From NCBI GenBank assembly GCA_036338025.1, contig JAYZDB010000099.1, forward strand, positions 1 through 12,775: a stretch of 12,775 nucleotides of DNA, given 5' to 3'. The DNA is from JAYZDB01 sp036338025 (GTDB taxonomy: Bacteria > Planctomycetota > UBA1135 > UBA2386). The position numbers and the translations under genes are program-made. The notes beneath the pieces are model-generated. The model did not search any database. It was not told where the DNA came from and worked only from the letters and a program-made list of their open reading frames with translations. Of this stretch, positions 1-7,182 are shown piece after piece; position 1 is the stretch's first letter; each line of letters starts with the position of its first letter.

Positions 1-1209
1 CCGTTCGAACTGACTGGCGATCAATCCGCGGCCCTCCAGAAAATCTGGCGACTCATGCAAGGGCATGCCCCGATGGGCTTGCTGTTGCAGGGTGACGTTG
101 CGACGGGCAAGACTGCGGTGGCATGGTGCTCGGCAATGGCGGCGATGGCAGCAGGCTGGCAGGTGGCATTTCTTGCGCCTACCGAGCTGCTGTCCGAACA
201 GCACTACCGTTGTGTGCAACAGCTCTGCCGATCGATGCAGGCTAGCGCTGTCCTTCTCACCGCCAGTTCCGAAGACCGCGCCGGGGTCGAGCAGACTCTT
301 CGAGCCGGAGAACCGTGCATGGTGTTTGGAACCCACGCGCTGTTTTCGGACGCTACGGGGTTCTCGAATCTCGGCCTGGTCATCATCGACGAACAGCACC
401 GCTTTGGAGTCGACCAGCGCGCCCGCTTGATTCGCAAGGGCGACAATCCGCACGTCCTCTACATGACCGCGACGCCCATCCCGCGCACTTTGACATTGAC
501 CTTGTTCGGGGACCTGGATCTCGCAGTGCTACGACAACGGCCGCCTGGTCACCGCCCTGCGCCGGCGTTCTATCTGCCCCCGACTGAGTGGCCGCGGGTG
601 TTGAAGATCATTGGACGTCGGGTTGCGAGGGGTGAACAGGTGTTTGTCGTGTGCTCCAAGATCGGGGCCGACGGCGAGAAGGGTGGAGCGGTGCGTCTTC
701 AGCGCGAGGTCGCCGGCCATTTTGATTGTCGCCTCGTGCACGGTCAGATGGACTCCAAAGAGCGGCAGACCAACCTCGATGGATTTCGCGGCGGTGAGTT
801 CCCAGTCCTGGTCGGGACGACCGTTCTCGAAGTCGGGGTGGATGTGCCAGCCGCCACCTTGATGGTGGTCGTGGGTTGTGACCGGTTTGGTCTGGCGACG
901 CTACACCAGCTGCGTGGCCGGGTCGGTCGCGGAACTCGCCGAGGCTTGTGCATCTTGACTGGGACCGCGTCGGCACGGACGCGCGCGGTCTGTCGGTCGG
1001 TGGATGGATTTGCTCTGGCCGAGCAGGACCTGGTCCTGAGGGGTTCCGGTGAGTTGACTGGGCACCGTCAGAGTGGTTTATCGGAATTGCGGGCCCTGGA
1101 TCCGGTGGCCGACCTGGATCTGCTTTCCGAGGTGCGGGACCTCGTTCGACTGGAAGATGACACGGTGACCGCAGTCGAGGGCTACGCAGGAGAAAACCAT
1201 GCGGGATAA
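1..1209 (+). CDS. recG: ATP-dependent DNA helicase RecG, C-terminal part (5' end outside window)
   Basis: RecG is a double-stranded DNA translocase that rewinds stalled replication forks and branch-migrates Holliday junctions during repair. The frame is open from base 1, so only the helicase half is here and the N-terminal wedge domain lies to the left. Visible in order: Walker A GDVATGKT (bases 91-114), the DEQH box (388-399) followed by RFGV, TATPIPRTL of motif III, TTVLEVGVDVP, and the RFGL...QLRGRVGRG segment with the arginine finger (907-933). The tail, with DLVLRGSGEL and RQSGL, is diagnostic of RecG rather than PriA or Mfd. The P-loop has A-T where most family members have G-S; this is a conservative change and the enzyme should be active. 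The stop TAA at 1207-1209 overlaps nnrE by 11 bp, so the two are probably translated from one message. Confidence 0.97.
   Translation, partial: PFELTGDQSAALQKIWRLMQGHAPMGLLLQGDVATGKTAVAWCSAMAAMAAGWQVAFLAPTELLSEQHYRCVQQLCRSMQASAVLLTASSEDRAGVEQTLRAGEPCMVFGTHALFSDATGFSNLGLVIIDEQHRFGVDQRARLIRKGDNPHVLYMTATPIPRTLTLTLFGDLDLAVLRQRPPGHRPAPAFYLPPTEWPRVLKIIGRRVARGEQVFVVCSKIGADGEKGGAVRLQREVAGHFDCRLVHGQMDSKERQTNLDGFRGGEFPVLVGTTVLEVGVDVPAATLMVVVGCDRFGLATLHQLRGRVGRGTRRGLCILTGTASARTRAVCRSVDGFALAEQDLVLRGSGELTGHRQSGLSELRALDPVADLDLLSEVRDLVRLEDDTVTAVEGYAGENHAG
1188..1192 (+). promoter_or_regulatory. Shine-Dalgarno of nnrE inside recG
   Basis: AGGAG sits 6 nt before the ATG at 1199, within the last codons of recG. 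It is one of only two clear ribosome binding sites in the window; the other precedes the gene at 11249. It fixes the nnrE start and supports coupled translation with recG. Confidence 0.75.
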
Positions 1210-1846
1210 GACTACGCCCGCCTCGATCACGGTCGCCGAGGCTCGCCAAATCGATTGCGATGCAGTCAAGCGACTCGGGCTGCCGTCGATCCTATTAATG
1301 GAGAACGCCGCGCGCTCGGTTGCCGAGATTGCAGCGACCCTGGGGGACAGTTTCGTGATCTACTGCGGCCCCGGCAACAACGGTGGCGACGGCCTGGCGA
1401 TGGCTCGGCACCTCGGCAGGTCTGCACGTGTGTTCTTGATGGCGGAACCTGATGCGCAGCGTTGTCCGGACGCCGCCCTGCAATTGGCCGTGCTGCGAAA
1501 CGCCGGTCACCCGGTGACGGTCGGAGAGCTGCCGCCGTCCGGGTTGGAGACTGACGTGATCGTGGATGCGATGTTCGGCACCGGCCTCTCCCGGCCACTG
1601 AAGGACTCGGCGCTTGCCTGGGTGGAGCAGTTCAACAGGTCCGCCGGTCACAAACTGAGCGTCGACATTCCCAGTGGGCTAGACGGGGACACCGGAGCGG
1701 AGTTGGGAATCGCCTGCCGATCAGAGACCACGGTCACCTTCGTGGCCCCCAAGCCTGGGTTGCTGAAGGCGCCCTCGCATGTCGGCAAACTGATCGTTGT
1801 GGGTCTCGGTCTTCCGCAAGAGCCGGATCGATCTGAGATTCCGTAA
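1199..1846 (+). CDS. nnrE: NAD(P)H-hydrate epimerase (YjeF_N family), stand-alone
   Basis: This cytosolic repair enzyme interconverts the R and S forms of damaged NADHX and NADPHX so that the dehydratase NnrD can restore NAD(P)H. The protein has 215 residues. Visible signatures are the Rossmann-like loop GPGNNGGDGL at residues 57-66, DAMFGTGLSRPL from residue 123, VDIPSGLDGDTG from residue 155 with its conserved Asp, and the VAPKPGLL segment near the end. In many bacteria this domain is fused to the ADP/ATP-dependent dehydratase. Here the protein stops after the epimerase domain and the dehydratase is not in the window, so it must be encoded elsewhere if the pathway is complete. The ATG at 1199 has a good Shine-Dalgarno AGGAG (1188-1192, 6-nt spacing) inside recG, consistent with translational coupling. 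The stop codon lies within a long inverted repeat (1841-1871). Confidence 0.95.
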   Translation: MRDKTTPASITVAEARQIDCDAVKRLGLPSILLMENAARSVAEIAATLGDSFVIYCGPGNNGGDGLAMARHLGRSARVFLMAEPDAQRCPDAALQLAVLRNAGHPVTVGELPPSGLETDVIVDAMFGTGLSRPLKDSALAWVEQFNRSAGHKLSVDIPSGLDGDTGAELGIACRSETTVTFVAPKPGLLKAPSHVGKLIVVGLGLPQEPDRSEIP

Positions 1847-1871
1847 ACCTAATTATTGAATTGGTTTACGG
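1841..1871. terminator. Strong inverted repeat at the nnrE stop: terminator-like hairpin or operator
   Basis: The arms CCGTAAACC (1841-1849) and GGTTTACGG (1863-1871) are perfectly complementary. A further AATT/AATT pairing (1851-1854 with 1859-1862) continues the stem past one bulged T and closes on the 4-nt loop ATTG. This gives 13 base pairs in all, the strongest hairpin in the window. The stop codon TAA (1844-1846) is in the left arm. No T-run follows on either strand, so it is not a textbook intrinsic terminator. Alternatives are a 3'-end stabilising hairpin, a Rho-assisted stop, or a two-half-site operator: the arm centres are 22 bp apart, about two helical turns. Confidence 0.5.
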
Positions 1872-1916
1872 GTATTCCCCCGGGCCGCTGTCGCGATCCG
1901 ATCGACGCCGTTGGAT

Positions 1917-1936
1917 CGGAGGGCTATATTCCTCCG
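1917..1936. repeat. Short inverted repeat upstream of the HEAT-repeat gene
   Basis: CGGAGG (1917-1922) and CCTCCG (1931-1936) form a 6-bp stem around an AT-rich 8-nt loop that contains TATATT. It lies in the 231-bp gap between nnrE and the HEAT-repeat gene, 141 nt before that gene's ATG. TATATT could serve as a -10 element, but no convincing -35 hexamer is seen 16-18 bp upstream. Function unknown; a chance hairpin is possible in GC-rich DNA. Confidence 0.3.
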
Positions 1937-2077
1937 ACTCGCCGCATTAGCCCGCGCGAGATCAAGACCCCACACCATCCGTGCGCCTGTCCGGCGTGGA
2001 CCCTGGTGCCTGGCCGGCTCGCCGTTCCTGGCGCGGGTCACCGGCATCTCGGGTCGGACCCCATTACCCTGAGTGAC

Positions 2078-4978
2078 ATGCAGATTCGCCTTCCGCTGAT
2101 TGTCCTCTGCCTGCTCTTTCCGCAGCAGGTGCTGGCGCAGAATCCGCCCCGTGTCGGGGTGAAGCGGGGCCGGATTACCCTGCCACCCAAGCCGCCCAAG
2201 GAGTCGGAGGTTCAACGGCCAGTTACTCGTCGGAACGATCCCGACCAGTTCTACCGCGACGTGATCGACCTGCGGCGTTCGAAGGTGCTTACCGAGAAGA
2301 ACGAGGAGCAGTTGCTCCGTGACCTGCAGAAAAACCACGACAATCCTGCGGCGATGGCGATCGACCTCTCGTTGCGCTGCCGCAATGACCTGCTCTACGG
2401 GTTGATGAAGGTTGTCGATCGATACGGTTCGAAATACCACGCCGAGGAATTGCACTTTCAAGTGCTTAGTCGGCCCTTGGGTCGCGCCACGGAGAGGGTG
2501 ATCAAGACCATCGCCGGCAAGTCTGGATCCAACGTCAAGAACAAGTTGTTCGACTACCTCGTGTGCAAATACGCACCCGCTCGCAATGCTGCCGTCGACC
2601 GACTGCGCAAATTGCTGGTGGCGGAGGACATCCCAACCCTGATTCAGTTGTCTCGCCACGAGAAGGCCGATATCCGACGCAAGGTCATTTCCTTGCTCGC
2701 CGGCGTTCCAGATGCGCGAGTCCGCGAGCGCCTGCTGGAAATCCTCGCGCAAGACCCATCTGCAGCTGCGGATGCTTGTGTTGCTGCCATTGCACAGGGC
2801 GAACCGATGGTTGAGCCGCTGGGTGAACTTCTGCGTCGGCCAGCACGCGGTAAGGAGTTTGGATACGCGTGCCTCGCGCTGTCTCGTCTCGAGAGCCAGC
2901 TGGGTAGCGACTTGTTTACCCAGGATATGGTCGGGCCGATCCTGTCCGAGTTGGGCGGTGACGATCCGTTCTTGTGCGCAGCCAGCGGGATCGCGCTCGG
3001 GGTGATCACCTATCGGTCCAGTGACTGGACCGAGGCGGGACAACACGACAAGAGGATCGTTGACAATCTGTTGTCGATTGTCGCTCCGGACCAGTTCATC
3101 ACCAGCATGAGACTCCTCAAACCGGCGGCTACCGAGGCGCTCGTCAACTTCACCGGTCGAGATTTCCAGGGCCGCACCGCGGCATGGCGTGGCTGGTGGG
3201 GTGCCTCGCGCAGCAATTTCGTGGGTTTGCGTCGAGCTCTTTCCGTGACCGCCGACAACGCCAGCCGTGTGCTGCTGACCTGGACCGCGGGTGAGCACTT
3301 CCTGGTGTTTCGGGGCCCTGAGGTTCCGGACGATCAGATGCCTGCAGAGAGCCGCTCGGTCTTTCTCGATCCAAGCGAGATGCTGGACCTCGTTCGAAAT
3401 CTGCAGAACAACGGTTTCATGTCCGCGATGACTTTGCCGACCACGGCCAAGGTCTGGAAGATCGACATGCGCATCGACGACTCGCGGATCTTGATGCGCG
3501 TAGAGCCGAGGCGGGATGGCAAGGGACGTGCGGAAAACGTACACAAGGTCTTCGTGGAGGTAGCGCGGGCGCAACTCTGGCAGAAGCACCGGGATCCCGA
3601 GGCCCACCCCGATGCCCGGGCGTTCTGGAGTACGGAGCGGAAGTGGTTGACGGACAATCCGGGCCAGGTCAGGCAGCGTCTGGTGGCAGCCATCGTCGCG
3701 CGATTGCCGAAACTCGACTCTGCAGGCCGCAAGGAAGCACTCGATGACTTGCAGTCCGTTGACGGACTGCCTCATCTGATTACCGAACTACACGGTTCAG
3801 CACTGGTGCGAGTAGCTCGAGCCCAAGACGAACTCGATCCCAGCGACTTCCGCTTGTTGGAGTTCGCTGCCCTGGCACCTGGCGAAACCGTGTGGCGCCA
3901 GGCACTGGCGGTCCTGGACGGTCGCGTTACGGGTGCCGGAGACAATCTGGCTACGCGCCTTTTCCGCTTGCTGGGGTCGGAGCGCGCACTGATGTCGATC
4001 AAGCACCCGAGCAAGAGGATAGCCATCGCGGCGATGCACGATGCCGCTGCCACCAAGCACCGCGCCGCTGAGTCCGTGCTGTTGGCGCGGATGCAGGACG
4101 CAGATGTCGACGTCCAGCGTACTGCGATCTACGCACTTGGAGTCTTGAAGTCCGCACAAGCGCGCGAGACCTTGTTGCGCTACGAGGGGTCTGCCCCGCC
4201 GGTGATTCGGCGCGAAATCTGGGCGGCGCTCGGTCGCATCGGAGGGCCCGAGGTCGTGCCGATCCTGAAGCGAGGCATGGAGAATCCTTCGCTGATCGAT
4301 CGCCTGGCGCTTCTTTCGGCGATGGGACACACCAAGAGTGGAGAACTCGCACGTTTCCTGTCAGCCAGGTACGCCAGCCAGGGCGCGACTCCCAACGAAT
4401 TCTCGCAGCGGGCTGAGTTGTCGTTGCGGACCATGGGACCCCTGTTGGCTGCGCCAGCTCTTCGTCAACACCTTCAGATGGGTGAGGGACCCGCCCGGCG
4501 GCAGCTTGTGTTGTTTCTCGCCGAACTGCAGGACCCGATGGTGGTCGAGGACCTGATCAGCTACTTGAGAAATCCAAATCTCGAACGGGTGGCAGCAAGC
4601 CGGCTCTCGGAAATTACGGGTGTCGATTTGCGGGCGGTCAACAACCGGAGCCAGGCGATGCGGGTTTGGTACTCTTACAACAAGGCCAAGACCCAGGGTG
4701 AATGGTATCTGGGTGCCCTTGCGTTGGCCCAGATCCCGACTTCATTGAAACCTGAGCAGCTTGCCCCCCGGATCGGGATCCAACCCATCGCCGAACTGGT
4801 GCGTTTGCTAGTTGTTGTCAAGCAGACACACCTGCAGGTGATGACAGCAACCCTGCTGAGGGAGACTACTGGAGTTGATTTTACCCGGGGTGTGCGATTC
4901 GCGGAGGTTGCGGCTCGCGAAGCGATCGCGGCTCGCTACAAGATCCATGGCGAAACTGTCAGGGCGACCGGCAAATAG
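2078..4978 (+). CDS. Large exported HEAT-repeat protein (966 aa)
   Basis: The ATG at 2078 was chosen because it opens a textbook signal peptide (MQIRLPLIVLCLLFPQQVLA, cut before QNPP). The frame stays open upstream to 1856, but that stretch has no coding character and includes part of the inverted repeat. After a proline/lysine linker (residues 21-50) comes a helical N-terminal part, then HEAT-like repeats around residues 183-260 (AEDIPTLIQLS, KADIRRKVISLLA). Next is a TG-x-D-F module at 355-374 ending in WRGWW, and a beta-rich non-HEAT domain at about 397-505. A second HEAT block lies at about 665-760 (DADVDVQRTAIYALG, APPVIRREIWAALGRIG), and two more TG-x-D modules at 843-867 and 926-955. 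Such proteins are protein-binding scaffolds; no catalytic motif is seen. It probably acts in the periplasm. It is followed after 10 bp by a lipoprotein gene, its likely partner. The exact role is unknown. Confidence 0.85.
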   Translation: MQIRLPLIVLCLLFPQQVLAQNPPRVGVKRGRITLPPKPPKESEVQRPVTRRNDPDQFYRDVIDLRRSKVLTEKNEEQLLRDLQKNHDNPAAMAIDLSLRCRNDLLYGLMKVVDRYGSKYHAEELHFQVLSRPLGRATERVIKTIAGKSGSNVKNKLFDYLVCKYAPARNAAVDRLRKLLVAEDIPTLIQLSRHEKADIRRKVISLLAGVPDARVRERLLEILAQDPSAAADACVAAIAQGEPMVEPLGELLRRPARGKEFGYACLALSRLESQLGSDLFTQDMVGPILSELGGDDPFLCAASGIALGVITYRSSDWTEAGQHDKRIVDNLLSIVAPDQFITSMRLLKPAATEALVNFTGRDFQGRTAAWRGWWGASRSNFVGLRRALSVTADNASRVLLTWTAGEHFLVFRGPEVPDDQMPAESRSVFLDPSEMLDLVRNLQNNGFMSAMTLPTTAKVWKIDMRIDDSRILMRVEPRRDGKGRAENVHKVFVEVARAQLWQKHRDPEAHPDARAFWSTERKWLTDNPGQVRQRLVAAIVARLPKLDSAGRKEALDDLQSVDGLPHLITELHGSALVRVARAQDELDPSDFRLLEFAALAPGETVWRQALAVLDGRVTGAGDNLATRLFRLLGSERALMSIKHPSKRIAIAAMHDAAATKHRAAESVLLARMQDADVDVQRTAIYALGVLKSAQARETLLRYEGSAPPVIRREIWAALGRIGGPEVVPILKRGMENPSLIDRLALLSAMGHTKSGELARFLSARYASQGATPNEFSQRAELSLRTMGPLLAAPALRQHLQMGEGPARRQLVLFLAELQDPMVVEDLISYLRNPNLERVAASRLSEITGVDLRAVNNRSQAMRVWYSYNKAKTQGEWYLGALALAQIPTSLKPEQLAPRIGIQPIAELVRLLVVVKQTHLQVMTATLLRETTGVDFTRGVRFAEVAAREAIAARYKIHGETVRATGK
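3140..3199 (+). repeat. TG-x-D-F module, copy 1 (protein-level repeat)
   Basis: Encodes LVNFTGRDFQGRTAAWRGWW at residues 355-374 of the HEAT-repeat protein. This is the best-preserved of three copies, with the aromatic WxxWW end that I know from Planctomycetota HEAT-repeat proteins. It closes the first helical block, just before the beta-rich domain. Confidence 0.65.
4604..4678 (+). repeat. TG-x-D-F module, copy 2 (protein-level repeat)
   Basis: Encodes LSEITGVDLRAVNN, then MRVWYSY, at residues 843-867. It keeps ITGVD and a tryptophan/tyrosine end (WYSY replacing WW). It closes the second HEAT block. Confidence 0.55.
4853..4942 (+). repeat. TG-x-D-F module, copy 3 (protein-level repeat)
   Basis: Encodes LLRETTGVDFTRGVRF and a helix ending near ARYK (residues 926-955). 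The TTGVDF core is intact, but the tryptophans of copy 1 are gone. It forms the end of the protein. Confidence 0.5.
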
Positions 4979-4988
4979 GCCGGACATC

Positions 4989-5771
4989 ATGAAGCGAGCG
5001 ACGAGACGATCCTGGGTTGGGATGCTTTGCCTTGCCTGGTTGACCGGGTGTGCGGCTTCACCGGAGTCCCGCAGCCTGTATCCGCCCGACGATTTCCGTT
5101 TGAACCTTGAGTATCGCGTGGAGGGGGCCGGAGGGTCACAGGTCAAGAGGCGGGCATCCATCGACGCTCAGGGCCTGGTCATCGTGAGGGAGGCGGACAC
5201 GAGCCTCCGCAGTGCCGACGGTAGCCTGGCGATGCCGGTGTTTCGTCGCATCTGTGTCTATCAGTTGCATGCCCGGTCGATCCGCAGTTTGTCACGCTGG
5301 CTGGACCAGGAAAACGTCAAGGACTTCAATCTCCCCGACGATCTCGATCCACCGGCGGGTGATGTGGAGGTTGTCGAATTCGGGCTGGTCTATTCTGACA
5401 ACGAGGTGATCCTGGTCACCCATGGAAGGGTGTTCGGCCAGATGCGCCGGGTTCTTCGGGCGATCAATGCGTTCTTGCCGGAGCAGGCAGGGTTTCCCAA
5501 TGGCGATCTGGCCGCTGACCGCGCTCCTTCACGAGTGCAGGACGTACCACCGTTCCTTGACTCCCTGGTGACGGCCCTTGCCTATCATCAGGAACGTTTA
5601 CAGGGAGGTTTCGCGGCGAACTCGTGGCGGCGGGATACGTTTGCCCTGGCCTGCGCCGCTGGCGATTGGGTGTTGGCACAGAACACGCTCTCCGCGATGT
5701 CTGAATTGACCGAGCCCGACCGTCTCGCCTATCAGAAGATTCTCGCCGGGGCTAAGGGTTCCGGCCGCTGA
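4989..5771 (+). CDS. Hypothetical lipoprotein (260 aa), partner of the HEAT-repeat protein
   Basis: The ATG at 4989 gives a classic lipoprotein signal: positive start MKRATRRSW, hydrophobic core, and lipobox L-T-G-C with Cys21. The mature protein should therefore be lipid-anchored in the envelope. The open frame continues upstream into the HEAT-repeat gene, but only this start gives a signal sequence. The mature part has a beta-strand start (DFRLNLEYRVEG), a helix SIRSLSRWLDQENVKDFNLP, further strands (VEVVEFGLVYSDNEVILVTHG) and a helix ending FLPEQ, then a helical C-terminus from about residue 175. I recognise no named family. The strand-helix-'F..LP'-strand layout resembles the non-HEAT middle domain of the preceding protein. 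The gap to that gene is 10 bp, so an operon is very likely. The gene faces inositol phosphate synthase tail to tail. Confidence 0.78.
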   Translation: MKRATRRSWVGMLCLAWLTGCAASPESRSLYPPDDFRLNLEYRVEGAGGSQVKRRASIDAQGLVIVREADTSLRSADGSLAMPVFRRICVYQLHARSIRSLSRWLDQENVKDFNLPDDLDPPAGDVEVVEFGLVYSDNEVILVTHGRVFGQMRRVLRAINAFLPEQAGFPNGDLAADRAPSRVQDVPPFLDSLVTALAYHQERLQGGFAANSWRRDTFALACAAGDWVLAQNTLSAMSELTEPDRLAYQKILAGAKGSGR

Positions 5772-5775
5772 GTGA

Positions 5776-5795
5776 GATCAGGGTCCCGACCGATC
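5776..5795. terminator. Weak hairpin between convergent genes
   Basis: In the 22-bp gap between the lipoprotein stop and the opposing synthase stop, GATC-A-GG (5776-5782) can pair with CC-GATC (5790-5795), leaving a 7-nt loop and one bulge. There is no T-run. It could act as a small bidirectional terminator, but a 6-bp stem is near what chance allows. Confidence 0.25.
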
Positions 5796-7023
5796 AGGAT
5801 GACGATTTTCGGAGGTAGTCCGTCATCAGGTGCCACTGCAGGTGGAGGTCGTGCTGGTCGATGTCTAGCGGACTCTTGAAGTAGCAGGAGAGGTGAGACA
5901 TCGGGCCCACTTCGCCACGCCGCTTGGCCAGATCCGCGAATCGCACCATGTCGAGCACGATCGGGGCCGCTAGAATTGCATCGCAGCCCTGCCAGGTGAA
6001 CTGCATCGTCATCTTGTAGTCCAAGAATCCCTGGAAGTGGATGAAGTCCCACGCGGTCTTCAAGTCGTTCAGGGATGGCACGTAGTCGATCCCGACGTGG
6101 GTATGTAGCGGGTATCCGAGGATCTTCGAGAGCAGGGCGTCCTTGCTTTCGATCTTGGAAGACCGGTTCTCCTGGTCCGCGAGCACCACCCCGTCTCGAT
6201 CGCCGAGGATGTTGTAGCCCTGCCAGGTCAGGACCTTCAGGTTCCGGTACTTGAACATCGGTGCCAGGCTTGACTTGACGAGGGTCTCGCCGGTCTTCCC
6301 GTCGCATCCCATGTTCGGTGCCTCGTTGAGCTCGAATATCTCGCGGATGCCGGGCACAAGTGCGGCGTTGGACGGCGTGAAGTGGATGAACGGCAAGCCG
6401 AGTTGTGCCGCTGCATAGGCATAGATCGCCGACGGGCGCACCGCGGTTGTGCGGTTGTCGTCCAAGATCTTCTCGATACCCCGGGCGGTGTCGTGGGCCT
6501 TGGTGAGGCGCAGTTTGGGCTCCGTCGAGGTCAGGTTTACGCACACGCAGCGCTTTAGCTTGTTGCGAACCATGAAGTCCTTGATATCTCGGACCAGGCG
6601 GTTGGCTTCCTTGCGAAGCGTCGCGCCCTTGCGCACCCTGGTTCCAGACAGCTTGGTGATGGTCTTTCCTGCGTTGATCAGGCAGCCAGGTCGGAGGTTG
6701 TTGGTGATCTTTCGGAGATCGGCGGAGAGGGACCGGATCAACTCGTAGGGGATGGTGCCGGTCTGCTTGTGGATCTCGTCCGCGGCGTCCTGAATTGTGC
6801 CTTTGCGGACTTCGTGGCCGCCAAACACCAGGCCGTCGAGACCCTGGAGAGAGAGGCCCGAAAATTCCTCAGTCTCCGTCAGGAGTCCCTGGGCGCCGCT
6901 CTTGCCCCTGGCAATCGAGCGGGCTCCCACCACCATCGTCGTTGCCAGACCCCCCATGGCACCGAAGATCCATACGCCGAGTTTTCCAGTCGGCTGGTTC
7001 TTTGCTTTGGTCGGGCTTTTCAT
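5794..7023 (-). CDS. ino1: Myo-inositol-1-phosphate synthase
   Basis: This NAD-dependent enzyme (EC 5.5.1.4) cyclises D-glucose 6-phosphate to 1D-myo-inositol 3-phosphate, the first step of all de novo inositol synthesis, in the cytosol. The protein has 409 residues, shorter than eukaryotic forms (about 510-560) and close to prokaryotic ones. Visible are the dinucleotide-binding loop GAMGGLATT (residues 21-29), FIHFTPSNA, the catalytic region NMGCDGKTGETLVKSSL with K243 and K250, the NILGDRDG segment followed by SKIESKDALL, and the late GPMSHLSCYFKSPL motif. The start ATG (7021-7023) is preceded by a C-rich leader with a C7 run (G7 on the + strand, 7027-7033). A GGAGAG lies about 20 nt away, too far for a normal ribosome binding site. 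The only - strand gene here, it diverges from the GT4 gene. The inositol may go to phosphatidylinositol-type lipids or a compatible solute; the window does not decide. Confidence 0.96.
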   Translation of the reverse strand: MKSPTKAKNQPTGKLGVWIFGAMGGLATTMVVGARSIARGKSGAQGLLTETEEFSGLSLQGLDGLVFGGHEVRKGTIQDAADEIHKQTGTIPYELIRSLSADLRKITNNLRPGCLINAGKTITKLSGTRVRKGATLRKEANRLVRDIKDFMVRNKLKRCVCVNLTSTEPKLRLTKAHDTARGIEKILDDNRTTAVRPSAIYAYAAAQLGLPFIHFTPSNAALVPGIREIFELNEAPNMGCDGKTGETLVKSSLAPMFKYRNLKVLTWQGYNILGDRDGVVLADQENRSSKIESKDALLSKILGYPLHTHVGIDYVPSLNDLKTAWDFIHFQGFLDYKMTMQFTWQGCDAILAAPIVLDMVRFADLAKRRGEVGPMSHLSCYFKSPLDIDQHDLHLQWHLMTDYLRKSSS

Positions 7024-7026
7024 GGC

Positions 7027-7079
7027 GGGGGGGTCAAGGGAATCTCTCCTACGGCCGATGGCTCAAGGAAGGGGGGGGG
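7027..7079. repeat. G7 and G9 homopolymer tracts in the divergent intergenic region
   Basis: A run of seven G (7027-7033) and a run of nine G (7071-7079) lie in the 159-bp gap between the inositol phosphate synthase and the GT4 gene. They fall in the leader or promoter area of the synthase, where they read as C7 and C9. Such tracts slip during replication and could alter spacing. No other G run of this length was noticed in the window. Confidence 0.8.
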
Positions 7080-7135
7080 ACTTTCCCATAAACGTCCGGA
7101 AGACCACAACCAAAACCACGAACCACTGGCTAGCA

Positions 7136-7158
7136 TCCTCAACCGCTTGGATTGAGGA
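7136..7158. repeat. Hairpin 24 nt before the GT4 start
   Basis: TCCTCAACC (7136-7144) pairs with GG-A-TTGAGGA (7149-7158). This gives nine base pairs with one bulged A and a GCTT loop. It ends 24 nt upstream of the ATG at 7183, where a 5' leader or operator would lie. No Shine-Dalgarno follows it. Confidence 0.45.
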
Positions 7159-7182
7159 ACCGTCTGCCCCTCCACCCACGCA

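Noticed and set aside
608..1249. A 213-codon - strand frame over recG, and similar long antisense frames at 5732-6544, 7192-7929, 8848-9663 and 10344-10952
   Set aside because: Each lies over or against a gene with clear family motifs in another frame, and the translations are low-complexity arginine/proline/histidine-rich sequence. The 5732-6544 frame is on the same strand as the inositol phosphate synthase but in a different frame.
1925..1930. TATATT as the -10 box of a promoter for the HEAT-repeat operon
   Set aside because: No acceptable -35 hexamer at 16-18 bp, and it lies in the loop of an inverted repeat; kept only as a note under that repeat.
1856..2077. N-terminal extension of the HEAT-repeat protein from the upstream ATG at 1856
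   Set aside because: It would start inside the inverted repeat, place 74 unstructured residues before an obvious signal peptide, and block export.
1853..3775. A 640-codon open frame on the - strand opposite the HEAT-repeat gene
   Set aside because: Its protein has no recognisable motif, signal or repeat, while the + strand frame has a signal peptide and HEAT repeats. Long antisense frames are common where third codon positions are GC-rich and stop codons are rare.
7071..7079. The G9 run as evidence of a frameshifted or broken gene
   Set aside because: It lies outside any supported coding region; the flanking frames have no coding character and both neighbouring genes have intact family N-termini.
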